A DNA stretch of 59,501 nt from an uncultured Planctomycetota bacterium (GCA_903892515.1 CAITIS010000118.1:1-59501); one strand, 5' to 3'. Shown: positions 1 through 7,684, counted from the stretch's first letter. Notes: generated by a model not told the origin, from the letters alone. Program-made: numbers and translations.

Positions 1-180
1 ATCCGACGACTCGGGCCGGCATTTTGCGGCAGGTGGAGCAGGCGGCTGGGGAGTTGGAGCCTGGCGGCCAGATTGTCTGGATCATGGAGAGCACCACGGG
101 CTGGGCTCGGGTCAAGGAACTGCCGGGCGGGCGGGTGAAGTTCGTGCTGGCCAACGTGCTTCAGATGCAAAGACAAGGCC
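1..180 (+). pseudogene. IS110-family transposase fragment (N-terminal part)
   Basis: Reading from base 3, the frame encodes PTTRAGILRQVEQ, then a VWIMESTTGWARVKEL segment and a LANVLQM segment. This matches the N-terminal DEDD-type domain of IS110 transposases, where an ESTTGWARVK-like stretch precedes a VLANVLQMP segment. After LQM the family usually continues with a Lys/Arg-rich KTDK segment, but here the frame degenerates into unrelated residues and stops by 290. No second half and no terminal repeats are visible. I read it as a remnant cut by the window edge on the left and decayed on the right. Confidence 0.6.
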
Positions 181-290
181 ACGACCAAGCCTGGCCCGGA
201 AGTGCAACTGGATATCGACGAGTGAATCAGAGTTCCAACAACATCGAGCGGATATGGCACGGCGAGCATCTACTGCCCATTAGGACTTGA

Positions 291-799
291 TCCTACTCCC
301 GAAGAGTATGCCGCCGCTGCCTCCAACACCATGATCGGGCCTGTGCAAGCCGCAATAGAAGGATGAACCGCCTCGGAGTTGGGACCCCGAACAGGTGAAC
401 TATCGTCTTGACGGGCGACGCTTACTCATAGAAGGGCCGAAGCGCAAACGCGCAGCCCTGCGAGGATGGAACGCTGTGCCGCCCTTTCAGGGCTCATGGT
501 TATAGGCTAATACTCACCCAGGGCGGCGCTTCGCTGTGCCCTGGGCTGGACTCTTCAAGCCCTTTGGGCTTGCGGCCACAGACTCGCCTCTTCCTATGCA
601 CAGGTCTAGCGTTCCGAGGTCACACACTACACAGCCAACTCAAGGGCCGAACCACAAAGGACACGAAGGACGCCAAGAGACAAGCATTCTGAATGCCATC
701 TCTTTGTGGTCTTCGTGCCTTTGTGGCTCGGCCGTTTCCTCTTATCCTTGTCTTATACTGCTGTGCATTCCTCTGTGGCCTCTGTGGCCACCGGCGTCT
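291..799. repeat. Gene-free region with palindromic repeats
   Basis: No credible gene is seen. Bases 475-581 hold a module beginning with a CCGCCCTTTCAGGGCTCA core and then CCCAGGGCGGCGCTTCGC; a related module lies at about 54303-54400. Bases 644-735 hold a long imperfect inverted repeat with arms CCACAAAGGACACGAAGGA and its near complement CTTCGTGCCTTTGTGG. Such cruciform-like modules are common in planctomycete intergenic DNA; their function is unknown. Confidence 0.6.
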
Positions 800-1639
800 C
801 TAGCGTTTGCGGCGCAGGCCGAAGACACCGGCCAGCAGCAGTCCGATGGTGGCCGGCTCGGGCACTGGCCCTTGCCATGTCCAGGTCTCGAGGGAGCTGG
901 CCGAAGATCCGTCAGCATTCAGGATTTCATTTCCCTGACTGTCGCCCACATACACCCTGTACGTAGCCGTGAACAACTGACTGGGGACGGTTATGTACGC
1001 GGCCGAGACGGCGTAGACATTGTGGTCCATCAAGTAGTCCCAGTGCCATTTCGTGGAGCTGCCGGCGGTCCCGAATATGCCCGCATATCCATTGGCGGCC
1101 GCGTCGATGATCGGCACATTGTTACTATCCAACGTGCCGGCGCTGTTTACGCCCCACTTGCCCACGGCGTTGTAGCTCTCCAACCCCGCTGACGCCGTGA
1201 TACGCTCAATCCAGATGCTCGCAAACGCGCCATACGTGGAAGGAATGACCGTCGCAATGGACCCGCTCGGATTCCACCCCAACCGCCGGCTGAACGCTGT
1301 CCCATTCAGGATGCTCCATGGCTGGGCCGGGTCGAAACTACCGTACGCCGTCGCGGAGTTGTTGATCCTGCCATAGGAGGTCGCGCCGCTGGTGATCGCG
1401 GGATCCGCATACGTGTCGATGGCCAGCACAGGGTATGTGCCGCCAAGCAGGACCGCCTCATCCACCACATCAAGCTTCTGCGTTGCCGCATCGTATGTGA
1501 TGTTCAGCATCGTCATGGGGCTCCAGTTGGGCGGCGGCGAGTAACTCGCCTGGGCCATGGCCGACAGGCTCAGCAGCATCGCAACGGCCGTGGCCAGTTT
1601 CCGGACGCCACTTTCACGCACATGTATGTTCAGATTCAT
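800..1639 (-). CDS. PEP-CTERM sorting domain protein
   Basis: The 279-residue protein begins with an N-terminal signal peptide (hydrophobic stretch at about residues 16-31 ending in AMAQA). It ends with VPEPATIGLLLAGVFGLRRKR, a textbook PEP-CTERM tripartite signal (PEP, membrane helix, Arg cluster) recognised by exosortase. The body shares SILNGTAFSRRLGW, IFGTAGSSTKWHWD and YLMDHNVYAV with the protein at 2304-3290, so the two are paralogues; this copy lacks the dockerin pair. AGGAT lies seven bases before the ATG. It is probably exported, processed by an exosortase encoded elsewhere and retained at the cell surface or in exopolysaccharide. The function of the shared domain is not recognised. 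Confidence 0.85.
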   Translation of the reverse strand: MNLNIHVRESGVRKLATAVAMLLSLSAMAQASYSPPPNWSPMTMLNITYDAATQKLDVVDEAVLLGGTYPVLAIDTYADPAITSGATSYGRINNSATAYGSFDPAQPWSILNGTAFSRRLGWNPSGSIATVIPSTYGAFASIWIERITASAGLESYNAVGKWGVNSAGTLDSNNVPIIDAAANGYAGIFGTAGSSTKWHWDYLMDHNVYAVSAAYITVPSQLFTATYRVYVGDSQGNEILNADGSSASSLETWTWQGPVPEPATIGLLLAGVFGLRRKR

Positions 1640-1743
1640 CGCACTATCCTTTCGTTGCCTATGACTGGCGCAGGGATTCTCCGCACGCCGTCTTCAAGGC
1701 ATATATCGGGTGAGTTTTCAACGCATTCACGCTGGGACGCTCG

Positions 1744-2244
1744 CTACAGACATTCGCCCTTTGCAGTCGAAGGAGGCGCGCGGCTGCGATAGGATAGCAC
1801 CCCTACACATATGTCCAGGGCTCGTGATTCGCGCGGCAGTTCGCCGACAACGTTTTCGTCCTGGAGCTCCTGTGGCTCCTGGGGCATCAGGGCGGGCATG
1901 TGCCCCAGCCGTGCGTACGAGCATTTGCACGGCCTGGTCGGGCCGGACTTGGACGGTATGCCCGGCTTCTTCTCTTTCTTAGGACTCGCGCCGGTGCCGT
2001 CGCAGCAGCCGCAGGAGCACTTTTCCCCGGCGGACTCGTGAGCACAGCAGGAGCACCGACCCGAACCCGCCTTCTGGGCCACGCATGGGGCAGCCTCGAT
2101 GCCTGGCAACTGGGCCGCCGCCAGGGACAGCGCCGCGACCGCCGACACCACTCTCATGGCCAGCCGCCGGGCCGCTCTGGCCCTCAGCGCCGCGGACTTC
2201 ATCCGCATATTGTCAGCACATATCGTCATGCAGAAGATGCTCAC
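1744..2244 (-). CDS. Cys-rich secreted hypothetical protein
   Basis: A 166-residue frame (GTG start; downstream ATG starts at 2208, 2202 and 2157 are equally possible and none has a clear Shine-Dalgarno). A hydrophobic stretch VVSAVAALSLAAAQLPG resembles a signal peptide. It is followed by a dense cysteine region (C-x-CC-x8-C-x-C-x-CC) with Lys, Gly and Ser. The order of hydrophobic leader then CxC/GC/CC cluster is repeated in the protein at 4360-4818, suggesting paralogues. The Cys cluster could bind metal or form disulfides. No known family is recognised, and a spurious frame cannot be fully excluded. Confidence 0.55.
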   Translation of the reverse strand: MSIFCMTICADNMRMKSAALRARAARRLAMRVVSAVAALSLAAAQLPGIEAAPCVAQKAGSGRCSCCAHESAGEKCSCGCCDGTGASPKKEKKPGIPSKSGPTRPCKCSYARLGHMPALMPQEPQELQDENVVGELPRESRALDICVGVLSYRSRAPPSTAKGECL

Positions 2245-2303
2245 ACGCCTATGCAGTCAATGCTGTTTGGATTCCCGATCCGCCGTCATCATTGGGTCCG
2301 GGC

Positions 2304-3290
2304 CTAGTTGCGCCGAGAACGCACCACTCCACACGCCCCGACCAGAAGCAGCCCGATCGTGGCCGGCTCGGGCACGCTGCTGCTCTTGCCGAAGTTGGCT
2401 TCCAGGACGATGTAATCCTTGAAGGTGATTACGCCATCGCGATTGAAGTCGCCCTGCGAGAATATCGCGTTCGACCGGCCGAAATGGCTCTCCAGCACGA
2501 TGTAGTCCTTGAAGCTGACTATGCCGTCACCGTTGGCGTCGCCGGCCACGAATGCCGGCAGCGTGGCCGGACCGATCCACTGCCAGGTAATCGTCGTGCT
2601 CCCGTACACCGGGGTCTGGTTGGCATTGACGATTTCATTGCCGCTGGCATCGCCGATGTACAGCTTGTAGTTGCCGGTGAGAACCTGGTTGGGCGCCTTG
2701 AAGTCTTGCAGGTTTACGGCGTATGCGTTGTGATCCATGAAGCCGTCCCATAGCCACTTGGTGGAACTCCCGGCCGTTCCAAAGATCGGGGTGTACGGAC
2801 CGGTGGACACCAGCGCCTCTGACACAGCGTACGTCTTCAACTCCGGCGACGAGCTGGCCAGCTGGTCGATCCACACGCGATACGCGCTGGGCAGCGGCGT
2901 CTGGCCGGTCAGGCCGTAATTGGCGGGATGCTGATGCACGTCGTAGAAGTCGTCAAACACGTTGTCGTACCAGCCCAGCTGCCGGTTGAACGCGGTCCCG
3001 TTCAGCACGGACCACGGCTGAGTTGGGGCGAAGGCGGGGTTGGCGCCATTGGCCGGCGCGGCCCTGAGAATGGGCCCGACGGTGAAATCATACGACGCCG
3101 GTTCCCAGGAAAGATTGTGGCCATCAAAGGTGATATTCACCATCACCATGGAAGCCCACGTGGGCGGGTCGTAATAGACGCCGTTGTAATGCAATGGCGT
3201 GGCGGCGGGGTTGCTGGCAGCCCAGGCCTCACTGCTCAGGCCCGCGGCCAGCAGCGTTGCTGCCACGCAGATTCGCGTTGCTATGTTCAT
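2304..3290 (-). CDS. PEP-CTERM protein with type I dockerin pair
   Basis: 328 residues. A signal peptide (AATLLAAGLSSEAWA) is followed by a domain paralogous to that at 800-1639 (SVLNGTAFNRQLGW, IFGTAGSSTKWLWD, FMDHNAYAV). Near residues 250-305 come two EF-hand-like dockerin repeats, GDANGDGIVSFKDYIVLE and GDFNRDGVITFKDYIVLE, each with the Ca-binding DxNxDGxxxxxD pattern. The protein ends in VPEPATIGLLLVGACGV and an Arg tail, a PEP-CTERM signal. Dockerin plus PEP-CTERM on one protein fits extracellular display. No cohesin partner is seen in this window. An AAGGA lies 11 bases before the ATG. Confidence 0.88.
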   Translation of the reverse strand: MNIATRICVAATLLAAGLSSEAWAASNPAATPLHYNGVYYDPPTWASMVMVNITFDGHNLSWEPASYDFTVGPILRAAPANGANPAFAPTQPWSVLNGTAFNRQLGWYDNVFDDFYDVHQHPANYGLTGQTPLPSAYRVWIDQLASSSPELKTYAVSEALVSTGPYTPIFGTAGSSTKWLWDGFMDHNAYAVNLQDFKAPNQVLTGNYKLYIGDASGNEIVNANQTPVYGSTTITWQWIGPATLPAFVAGDANGDGIVSFKDYIVLESHFGRSNAIFSQGDFNRDGVITFKDYIVLEANFGKSSSVPEPATIGLLLVGACGVVRSRRN

Positions 3291-3371
3291 GGTTGTTCAG
3301 TCCTTTTTTGTCTGTCCGCACATCAGTCGATATGCATGTGGCACTTCACGATGCTTCACACTTCCAGGACG

Positions 3372-4151
3372 CTACTGGTCCAGATTCGGGTCAAAATGAT
3401 TGATGCCCTTGGGAGGATCAAACAACTGCTTGAATGTCCCCGGCACAGCGTGGTTATCGCAGAAGATGTAGTTGGAACGTCCACTGTGGCGGGTAGAGTC
3501 CACGGTGGCGTTGCTGCCGTCGTCCAGCCAGGCGTCGACCATGAAGTGATCGCTCATCTGGGTGGCATCGATTTCCCCGAAGAGCACGATCTCGCCGGGA
3601 TGTCTGATCTTGTCGATGGTCGAAAAGTCGGAGTACTTGGGATCCCAGTTCTGGTTGTACTCGAAGATGACGTTCTTGCCGTAGCTCCAATGCCCCAGGT
3701 ACAGCTGGCTGGGATCGTAGGTCCAATTCTTGTTCAGCTTGGTTGAGTCCATTGGGCAACGGTACAGGCCCTTAAACAACGAGCCGAACACGTCAGCGGC
3801 GTCCTGGTCATACCGTGTAAAGGTCGCCCGCTGGCGCAGGTATGGCACGATCGCCTCGCCCCAGGGGCGGACCGTGAACGGCTCCATGGGCGGCCTCATT
3901 GTCGCGGTCATCGATGCCCGTGGCAGATAGCCGTTTTCGTCCAGCGCATACTGCATGACCGCGATCCCGATTATGTGCAGGTTGTTCAGGCATCTGACGT
4001 TCTTGGCCTGATTCTTGGCGGCCGACAGGCTTGGCAGCAACATGCTCACCAGTAACGTGATAATCGCGACCACCACCAGCAGCTCGATCAGGGTGAAGGC
4101 GGACCTGACGTCAGACATTGCAGCGACATTGTGGAGCTTTTTGCGGTCCAT
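3372..4151 (-). CDS. Type II secretion pseudopilin-like protein (prepilin N-terminal domain)
   Basis: 259 residues. SAFTLIELLVVVAIITLLVSM is the prepilin-type cleavage and methylation motif, with Ala in place of the usual Gly at the cleavage site and the conserved Glu at +5. The C-terminal part has RHSGRSNYIFCDNHA, a variant of the H-x9-DG motif of planctomycete pseudopilins (DN in place of DG). The start at 4151 is chosen because GAGGT lies eight bases upstream; a further in-frame ATG at 4118 has no Shine-Dalgarno. It sits upstream of the PEP-CTERM genes on the same strand. The family is greatly expanded in planctomycetes and individual roles are mostly unknown. Confidence 0.85.
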   Translation of the reverse strand: MDRKKLHNVAAMSDVRSAFTLIELLVVVAIITLLVSMLLPSLSAAKNQAKNVRCLNNLHIIGIAVMQYALDENGYLPRASMTATMRPPMEPFTVRPWGEAIVPYLRQRATFTRYDQDAADVFGSLFKGLYRCPMDSTKLNKNWTYDPSQLYLGHWSYGKNVIFEYNQNWDPKYSDFSTIDKIRHPGEIVLFGEIDATQMSDHFMVDAWLDDGSNATVDSTRHSGRSNYIFCDNHAVPGTFKQLFDPPKGINHFDPNLDQ

Positions 4152-4307
4152 AACTTTTACCTCGATGCGTACACGACGTTGAGTCACACTGAATGCCACA
4201 CTATTGCCCATCGTATTGGCATGAGACTCGCGGTTTCGTGAATCTGCGAAGTCACATGCACAAATGCGGTTTAACCCTAGTGTCTAGTTTGGAGCGAGCC
4301 TGATCTC

Positions 4308-4331
4308 GCACCGGCGGGAACATGCCGGTGC
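4308..4331 (-). terminator. Hairpin downstream of the 4360-4818 gene
   Basis: GCACCGGC and GCCGGTGC flank an eight-base loop, giving a strong eight-pair stem just 3' of the minus-strand gene ending at 4360. No T-run follows, so it may be a weak terminator or one more palindromic repeat. Confidence 0.3.
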
Positions 4332-4359
4332 CCCGATCATGGCCGGTCGAATTGGAGTG

Positions 4360-4818
4360 TCACGCGCATCGAGGAGGCGGGGCGGCGGGGCCGAGGTCAG
4401 CCAGGTCGACGCCGACATCTGCTGGTGGCGTGGCTATGTCCACCTGGCCGAGTTGGAGTTGAAAGCTGAAGGCTGACGCGAGCCAGTCGTCGCAATCGAA
4501 CGTGAACGTGACGGCAGAACGGGAGCATGGGCAATCGCGCACGACCGTCTCAGTTGACGTGCCTTGGGAGCCGCCCAAGTCCGCGGCCATGCCTTCGCAG
4601 CAGCAGCAGTGTCCGGCGGCCTTGCCCTCACAGCCGCACGTGCACTGGCGCGACTGGCCTGAGGGGGACTGACCTGGCTGGGCGCGCTGGGCAAGCAACA
4701 GAGTCGCCAGCGGCCCGGCGCTCGATGAGGCCGCCAGTACGGCTGCGATCAGAACGATGCCCACAGATGCCCGCATGCCAGCCAAATGCCGCTCCTCCGC
4801 ACAGATTTGCCGGCCCAC
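4360..4818 (-). CDS. Cys-rich secreted hypothetical protein
   Basis: 152 residues. A hydrophobic leader (ASVGIVLIAAVLAASSS, probably translated from the internal ATG at 4776) is followed by QCTCGCEGKAAGHCCCCEG, with a second CPC further on. The arrangement matches the protein at 1744-2244. The acidic C-terminal region ends in a short Pro-rich tail. No known domain is recognised. The two Cys-rich genes bracket the pseudopilin and the dockerin PEP-CTERM gene on the same strand, so a joint extracellular role is possible but unproven. Confidence 0.55.
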   Translation of the reverse strand: MGRQICAEERHLAGMRASVGIVLIAAVLAASSSAGPLATLLLAQRAQPGQSPSGQSRQCTCGCEGKAAGHCCCCEGMAADLGGSQGTSTETVVRDCPCSRSAVTFTFDCDDWLASAFSFQLQLGQVDIATPPADVGVDLADLGPAAPPPRCA

Positions 4819-4940
4819 GGGCCAGCGATGACGCGAGTCGGGCGGTGAAACATTGTCTCGTACGGTTTGCGCGCGACTCTGGAGAAGATTAGGTGGCCTG
4901 AGGGCGGGCGATCAATGAAGCTCAGCCCCATTCCAAACGC

Positions 4941-4973
4941 GGCAAATCCCGCATTACCAATGCGGGTTGCCCC
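4941..4973. repeat. Strong hairpin between the secretory island and the respiratory operon
   Basis: CCCGCATT-ACC-AATGCGGG, extended by GGCAA and TTGCC with one bulge, gives about 13 pairs. It lies 3' of the operon that ends at 5151 and upstream of the gene starting at 4818. It could act as a terminator on either strand although no T-run follows. Confidence 0.45.
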
Positions 4974-5060
4974 TAGCGAATACGAGGCGATTGGAGCAGC
5001 AGCAAGCCCGAGGAAAACCAGGAGATGGCACGTGTCACGCCCGACAGCCCGTTGAACAAG

Positions 5061-5147
5061 TGTCGCGGGCGTCTCGCCCGCGTCAGCAAATGTCGAGATT
5101 CCAATGGGTTTCCAGAAGCGGGCGAGACGCCCGCGACACTTATTCGG
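5061..5147. repeat. Composite inverted repeat, family D (GTCGCGGGCGTCTCGCCCGCG)
   Basis: The two ends carry TGTCGCGGGCGTCTCGCCCG and its inverse, each itself palindromic, enclosing a centre with CGAGATTCCAATGGGTTTCC. The same composite of about 80 bases recurs at 52573-52655 (centre CGAGATTCCGAGGGTTTTCG), and a half-copy lies inside actF at about 9690-9717. It begins three bases after the stop codon of the cytochrome gene at 5151. Confidence 0.75.
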
Positions 5148-5150
5148 TCG

Positions 5151-5627
5151 TTACAGAGATTTCATATACAACACGAGATACCACCAGGCCTTTTCGGGCA
5201 CGACGCGCGGCAGCACCGGCTCATGCCCCTGGCCTGAAAGCATCGCCCGCAGCAGCACGCCCTCGGGCATGGACTTGATCTTCTGGGTGCGCAGGTCGCT
5301 GGGCGTGGGGAAGTAACTCTCGCCCACCGGCCCGTGGCCATCGCCGGCAGCGCCGTGACAGGCCAGGCAGTAGTACTCGTAATAGGTTCTGCCGATGGCG
5401 ATGTTTTCCGCACTGGCCGGCAAGGGCTGGCGCAGGGCGGCGGCTTGCTTGGCCGTCGGCACGGTAGGCACGACCTGCGCGAGCGGCACGGCCCCGGCTG
5501 GCGAGGGCGGCATGGCCATCTGCCACTCGCGAATGCTGGGCTGGACCCGCATCCTCGGCCCGGTGAACATCAGGTACCCCGCCACGGACAGCCCCGCCAG
5601 CACGATGACACCCAGGAGCTTTTTCAT
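5151..5627 (-). CDS. actE: Monoheme cytochrome c, ACIII ActE-like subunit
   Basis: 158 residues. An N-terminal membrane anchor or lipobox-free signal (LLGVIVLAGLSVAGYLMF) is followed by one heme c site, CLACH, in YYEYYCLACHGAAGDGHGP. A later SMPEG supplies a possible Met ligand, and the protein ends in WWYLVLYMKSL. This matches the single-heme ActE of Alternative Complex III, a periplasmic electron exit subunit. The ATG at 5627 overlaps the TGA of the preceding gene as ATGA, which fixes the start and implies translational coupling. It is the last gene of the operon. Naming it ActE rather than a free cytochrome rests on context. Confidence 0.78.
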   Translation of the reverse strand: MKKLLGVIVLAGLSVAGYLMFTGPRMRVQPSIREWQMAMPPSPAGAVPLAQVVPTVPTAKQAAALRQPLPASAENIAIGRTYYEYYCLACHGAAGDGHGPVGESYFPTPSDLRTQKIKSMPEGVLLRAMLSGQGHEPVLPRVVPEKAWWYLVLYMKSL

Positions 5628-5884
5628 CTGGCCTCCCGGGTGGTTGGCGGCAGCTTGGGCAGCGGCGCGAGCTGACGCGCCCCACCGGCCGATGGCTGGG
5701 AGGTGCTGTAGATCGACTCGCCCGGCGCGTCGGGCACCTGGCCGAAGTTCCACTGCCTTGGGCGGTCGGGAATCGCGCGGTAGTTGGCATATCCCCACGC
5801 CAGGATCACCGCGCAGCCAAGCACCAGCAGGGCCCAGGCCCAGCGTTGGCTCAAGAGTCGTTTTTCGTCAGCGCCCGTCGTCAT
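5624..5884 (-). CDS. Small single-pass membrane protein of the respiratory operon
   Basis: 86 residues with one membrane helix (WAWALLVLGCAVILAWGYA) and a Pro-rich, presumably periplasmic tail containing IPDRPRQWNFGQVPDAPGES. Its start lies one base after the stop of the 5886-6137 gene, and its stop overlaps the actE start by four bases. The placement between ccoS and actE suggests an accessory subunit of the ACIII-oxidase assembly. I do not recognise a named family. Confidence 0.72.
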   Translation of the reverse strand: MTTGADEKRLLSQRWAWALLVLGCAVILAWGYANYRAIPDRPRQWNFGQVPDAPGESIYSTSQPSAGGARQLAPLPKLPPTTREAR

Positions 5885-5885
5885 A

Positions 5886-6137
5886 TCACCAGTTTGGCGG
5901 ATACTTGGCCGCCATGTATGTGAACACCAGGCCCCAGATGCTCGTGCCCACGATCACCACGATCATCACCCACGGAATGTAGAAGCTCCTGAGGCTGTAT
6001 TCGACCTTGGCGTCATCCGGCACGGCGCGGCGCCGCCAAGCCGCAATGTACGCCAGCACCACCAGCGCCATCACCGCCAGGCCGCCGAAGACGGCCAGCA
6101 TCAGCCATTGATTCTGCAGCAAGTTATTCCGCAGCAT
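5886..6137 (-). CDS. Small two-helix membrane protein of the respiratory operon
   Basis: 83 residues with two hydrophobic helices (WLMLAVFGGLAVMALVVLAYIAAW and FYIPWVMIVVIVGTSIWGLVF) and a charged loop RRRAVPDDAKVEYSLRS between them. It is separated from the gene below by one base. By position it could be a CcoQ-like or other small oxidase subunit, but sequence alone does not show this. A 352-base repeat-filled gap separates it from ccoS upstream, so it might have its own promoter. Confidence 0.7.
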   Translation of the reverse strand: MLRNNLLQNQWLMLAVFGGLAVMALVVLAYIAAWRRRAVPDDAKVEYSLRSFYIPWVMIVVIVGTSIWGLVFTYMAAKYPPNW

Positions 6138-6489
6138 TTCGCGTCCTCAAGGCATAGGGCATAGGGCATAGGGCATAGGGCGTAGGGAGCCAGGTCTCAT
6201 ATCTGGTTCCGCCTGCTCGCAAACGCTCTTGCTTCGAGTCCGATTCATTGTCCATTTCCCGCTGCACGGGTGCCATAGCTTGAGCCGCGCCGTTGCGGCT
6301 CTAGCTATGCATAACCGCACCACTATTCCACGCCCAACAATAACGTCCAAACGTGGTTGCTCGCTTCACTCGCAAACCACGGCACCGTAGCCACCAGAAC
6401 CTCGGCTGAGCCCGTCCGCAGAACCTTCGCAAGACGACGCGAAGGACCTGCGGACCCTACCGTCTCTGTCTTTCCCTACGCCCTACGAC
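6138..6489. repeat. Gap inside the respiratory operon filled with repeats
   Basis: No gene. It holds, in order, a GGCATAG heptamer tract (6151-6188), a family A hairpin TGCCATAGCTTGAGCCGC with a GCGGCTCTAGCTATG arm (6271-6311), a family I module CGTGGTTGC with GCAAACCACG (6351-6386), a family H module CCGCAGAACCTTCGC with GCGAAGGACCTGCGG (6414-6460), and the start of a CCTACGN/CCTATGA tract (6474-6504). The last tract overlaps the 3' end of the ccoS-like gene. Confidence 0.75.
6151..6188. repeat. GGCATAG heptanucleotide tandem tract
   Basis: Four perfect GGCATAG units and one GGCGTAG unit in tandem. Comparable tracts at 6474-6504, 19235-19308, 31503-31560 and 40741-40806 use CCTATGA, CCTACGA, CCTATGC and their complements. 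They resemble the short tandemly repeated repetitive (STRR) heptamers described from cyanobacteria. Confidence 0.8.
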
Positions 6490-6504
6490 CTATGACCTAT
6501 GACC
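6474..6504. repeat. CCTACGC/CCTATGA heptamer tract
   Basis: About four heptamer units in the opposite orientation to the 6151-6188 tract, so that the two tracts bracket the repeat-filled gap as an inverted pair. The last units encode the final residues of the ccoS-like gene. Confidence 0.7.
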
Positions 6505-6672
6505 TTCCTCTTCATCAGGCACGTGCGACTCCAGCGCCAGGCGCCGGGCACGGTCCTGGTGCGCGAATTGCCCGCTGCGCACCGCCCACAGCAGCGCCGC
6601 GGCCATGCCCAGAAAGCCCAGGCAGCCAAAGACGATCCACAACGTCAGCAGTGTAGCCTCGAATTGCGTCAT
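6490..6672 (-). CDS. ccoS: CcoS-like cbb3 oxidase assembly protein
   Basis: 60 residues: one membrane helix (LLTLWIVFGCLGFLGMAAAL) followed by LLWAVRSGQFAHQDRARRLAL. The WAVRSGQF motif is the signature of CcoS, a small protein needed for copper and heme insertion into cbb3 oxidases. The start at 6672 lies 20 bases below the ccoO stop. A duplicated GCGTCATCACTTGG occurs at this junction (about 6667-6680 and 6686-6699). The C-terminal EEEGHRS is encoded by the edge of a heptamer tract, so the natural terminus may have been altered. Confidence 0.72.
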   Translation of the reverse strand: MTQFEATLLTLWIVFGCLGFLGMAAALLWAVRSGQFAHQDRARRLALESHVPDEEEGHRS

Positions 6673-6691
6673 CACTTGGTTTCCCGCGTCA

Positions 6692-7684
6692 TCACTTGGC
6701 CTCCTGCGTCGTCGGGGCCACGAAGGTGTTTTTCCACTCCGGCTCATATGAGGCCGGGATGCCGCGCGGCTCGATGGTCGCATCGGTGTAGCCCAGGAAC
6801 CGCACCGCCAGGTAATTGCTCACGTCCCAGATCTTCTCGGACTCCAGGTCACGCTTGAAATACGGCATGGCCGTGCCGGTGATGCCGTTCATGATCTGGT
6901 AATAGAAGATGCCGCCGATGTACTTGCCCTCCACCAGGTGCCCGCGCAGGATGGTGAAGTTCAGCGGCGGCGGCTGCATGTAATTGGCCGCGACGGTCTG
7001 GCCGTCGCCCACGGGGCCGTGGCAATTGATGCACTCCTGCTGGTAGATCTTCTGGCCGCGGAGCAGGTCGGGCTCGGTGGCGGGATACGGATTGGGCATC
7101 GCCTGCCAGACCTTGGGCACCTGCGCGTGCAGCCACTCGACATTCTTGGCCGGACCCGCGAGCCAGGCCGCAATGGCCGGGGGCTTCCATCGCTGCTGCC
7201 GGGCGACACGGACGTCGGCGTCCTTGCCGCCCAGGAACTGCACATACGCGTTGAGCTGGCGAATCTCCGTTGGACCCAGGAATTCCCAGGCCGGCATGAG
7301 CGAAACAGGCCGGGTGATCCGCGGATTGACGAAGTGGGCCAATTGCCAATCGTCGGGGTGCTCGCCGCCTTCCTGGCTGAGATCCGGCCCGGTGCGCTCG
7401 GTGCCCAGGATGGCCGGCTCGTAGCCGTAGTAGTCGCCCTTTTCGGCGATGCGCTCGGAGCCCACGTCCCAATCCAGCACGCGGACGTACTGGGAGTGGC
7501 AGTAGCTGCACCCGTTGCGGACGTACAGCTTGTGCCCCGCCGCCACGTCCGGTTCGCTCATCGGCTTCCAGATGTCCGAGGGCTGATCGTTCAGCGTGGC
7601 GTGCGGCAGGAACACCGCCACCGTGACCGAGGCCCAGAAGACCATCAGGCCGCCGATAACCAGCAAGGCCGGCGTCATCTTCAT
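6692..7684 (-). CDS. ccoO: cbb3 oxidase CcoO subunit fused to a second cytochrome c domain
   Basis: 330 residues. One N-terminal membrane helix (residues 6-26) leads to a CcoO domain with heme site CSYCHSQYVR (Cys59, His63) and the SLMPAW Met ligand near residue 130. A second cytochrome c domain follows, CINCHGPVGDGQ (Cys218, His222), with AMPYF as likely Met ligand. In classical cbb3 oxidases CcoO is a monoheme protein and the further hemes are on CcoP; here the second domain may replace part of CcoP, which is not seen. The ATG overlaps the ccoN TGA as ATGA. Confidence 0.88.
   Translation of the reverse strand: MKMTPALLVIGGLMVFWASVTVAVFLPHATLNDQPSDIWKPMSEPDVAAGHKLYVRNGCSYCHSQYVRVLDWDVGSERIAEKGDYYGYEPAILGTERTGPDLSQEGGEHPDDWQLAHFVNPRITRPVSLMPAWEFLGPTEIRQLNAYVQFLGGKDADVRVARQQRWKPPAIAAWLAGPAKNVEWLHAQVPKVWQAMPNPYPATEPDLLRGQKIYQQECINCHGPVGDGQTVAANYMQPPPLNFTILRGHLVEGKYIGGIFYYQIMNGITGTAMPYFKRDLESEKIWDVSNYLAVRFLGYTDATIEPRGIPASYEPEWKNTFVAPTTQEAK

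Noticed and set aside
6151..6504. Possible CRISPR array because of repeated units
   Set aside because: Repeats are 7-mers in tandem or dissimilar palindromes; there are no regular 25-40 base repeats with unique spacers and no cas genes.
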